From NCBI GenBank assembly GCA_035551675.1, contig DASZMV010000003.1, forward strand, positions 102,303 through 166,302: 64,000 nucleotides of DNA, given 5' to 3'. The stretch is from JAFECT01 sp035551675 (GTDB taxonomy: Bacteria > Pseudomonadota > Alphaproteobacteria > Caulobacterales > Caulobacteraceae). The position numbers were made by a program, and so were the translations under genes. Positions 63,659-64,000 of this stretch are shown here, one piece after another. Position 1 is the stretch's first letter. Each line of letters begins with the position of its first letter. The notes beneath the pieces were generated by a model. The model did no database searches. It was given only the letters and a program-made list of their open reading frames with translations, and was not told the origin of the DNA.

Positions 63659-64000
63659 ATGAACGCCAAACCTCCCGCCAACGCGAAGGCCGAACTGCTC
63701 GCCAACGTCGTCGAGCACGTCGACATCACCTCTTACGACGCCCGCCCGATCATCGATTCCATGCGCAAGATGTCGTTCAGTTCGCGCGACACTGCGCGGG
63801 CGGCGGACATCTTCAACATGGCGCTGGAGGACCAGAATTGTTCGCCCTGGCTGACGCTGGCGGGCTCGACCTCGGCCGGCGGCTGCATGCACGTCTACCG
63901 CGACATGATCAAATTCGGCATGATCGACGTGGTGGTCGCCACCGGCGCCTCGATCGTCGACATGGACTTCTTCGAAGCGCTCGGGTTCAAGCACTACCAG
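63659..64000 (+). CDS. Deoxyhypusine synthase-like protein, 3' truncated by window edge
   Basis: The first 114 codons are present and the frame runs off the window. The translation starts MNAKPPANAKAELLANVVEH and includes MRKMSFSSRDTARAADIFNM, LTLAGSTSAGGCMHVYRDMI and VVATGASIVDMDFFEALG, a clear deoxyhypusine synthase-family N-terminus with NAD-site glycine and serine residues. The start is ATG at 63659, with AGGAG about 9 bases upstream. Bacteria lack the eIF5A substrate of true deoxyhypusine synthase, and bacterial homologues are thought to make homospermidine from polyamines. The neighbouring decarboxylase fits that role. Confidence 0.9.
   Translation, partial: MNAKPPANAKAELLANVVEHVDITSYDARPIIDSMRKMSFSSRDTARAADIFNMALEDQNCSPWLTLAGSTSAGGCMHVYRDMIKFGMIDVVVATGASIVDMDFFEALGFKHYQ

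Overview
The window is a dense, GC-rich stretch of bacterial chromosome. It looks alphaproteobacterial and most resembles Caulobacterales or Rhizomicrobium-type genomes. The reasons are a complete PhyR-NepR-EcfG general stress response locus with EcfG promoters, an hrcA-grpE plus rph neighbourhood, a bolA/J-domain/cobS cluster, the order xerD-aroK-aroB-CNNM transporter, and one perfect CtrA box (TTAA-N7-TTAA). No rRNA, tRNA, CRISPR array, prophage or insertion sequence was recognised. Both edges cut genes: a quinone oxidoreductase on the left and a deoxyhypusine synthase-like gene on the right.

Layout. 0-3.2 kb: quinone oxidoreductase and two paired acyl-CoA dehydrogenases (lipid or steroid-type beta-oxidation). 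3.5-6.4 kb: formamidase-like hydrolase, KDPG aldolase, signal peptidase I, and a small membrane protein joining a ribbon-helix-helix-like segment to two EF-hands. 6.4-10.3 kb: general stress response locus (phyR divergent from nepR-ecfG-sensor kinase, then an entericidin-like lipoprotein gene) with three EcfG-type promoters. 10.5-19.6 kb: MFS transporter, then PBP1C and a bacterial alpha-2-macroglobulin. 19.7-25.7 kb: FMN hydroxy-acid oxidase, a tyrosine-rich secreted protein, Lrp regulator with alanine dehydrogenase, and ubiE-ubiB. 25.9-30.4 kb: lipoprotein with a toxin-like C-terminal region, coaBC-dut, a small membrane protein behind the CtrA box, dapB and a glutathione transferase. 30.4-38.3 kb: dnaK-dnaJ, alkB, dienelactone hydrolase, hrcA-grpE and rph. 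38.4-42.7 kb: a lower-GC orphan gene of unknown function beside a CPBP protease, cobS, a J-domain gene and bolA. 42.8-50.8 kb: hybrid kinase, TMEM175-like channel, ATP-dependent DNA ligase, MscS channel, threonine aldolase, SDR and an LprI-like protein. 50.8-57.5 kb: accA, xerD, a signal-peptide repeat-type protein, aroK-aroB and a CorC/CNNM transporter. 57.8-64 kb: OprO/P-like porin, phnCDE-type ABC transporter, a PLP decarboxylase and a deoxyhypusine synthase-like gene.

The strongest non-gene signal is a family of intergenic inverted-repeat elements. Their arms are built from short direct repeats with a period of 9 bases (core CACGAA), and pyrimidine tracts flank the arms. Seven paired-arm loci were found, six of them between the 3' ends of convergent genes. 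One locus has a second element nested inside the first. They look like mobile-element-derived bidirectional terminators. A separate pair of 14-bp tandem repeats lies in 5' regions.

Functional threads are protein quality control and stress (general stress response, DnaK/J, GrpE/HrcA, LepB, A2M/PBP1C), cofactor and precursor synthesis (CoA, ubiquinone, shikimate, DAP, malonyl-CoA), phosphorus uptake and polyamine synthesis. All functional calls come from reading motifs and gene context; no database search was run.
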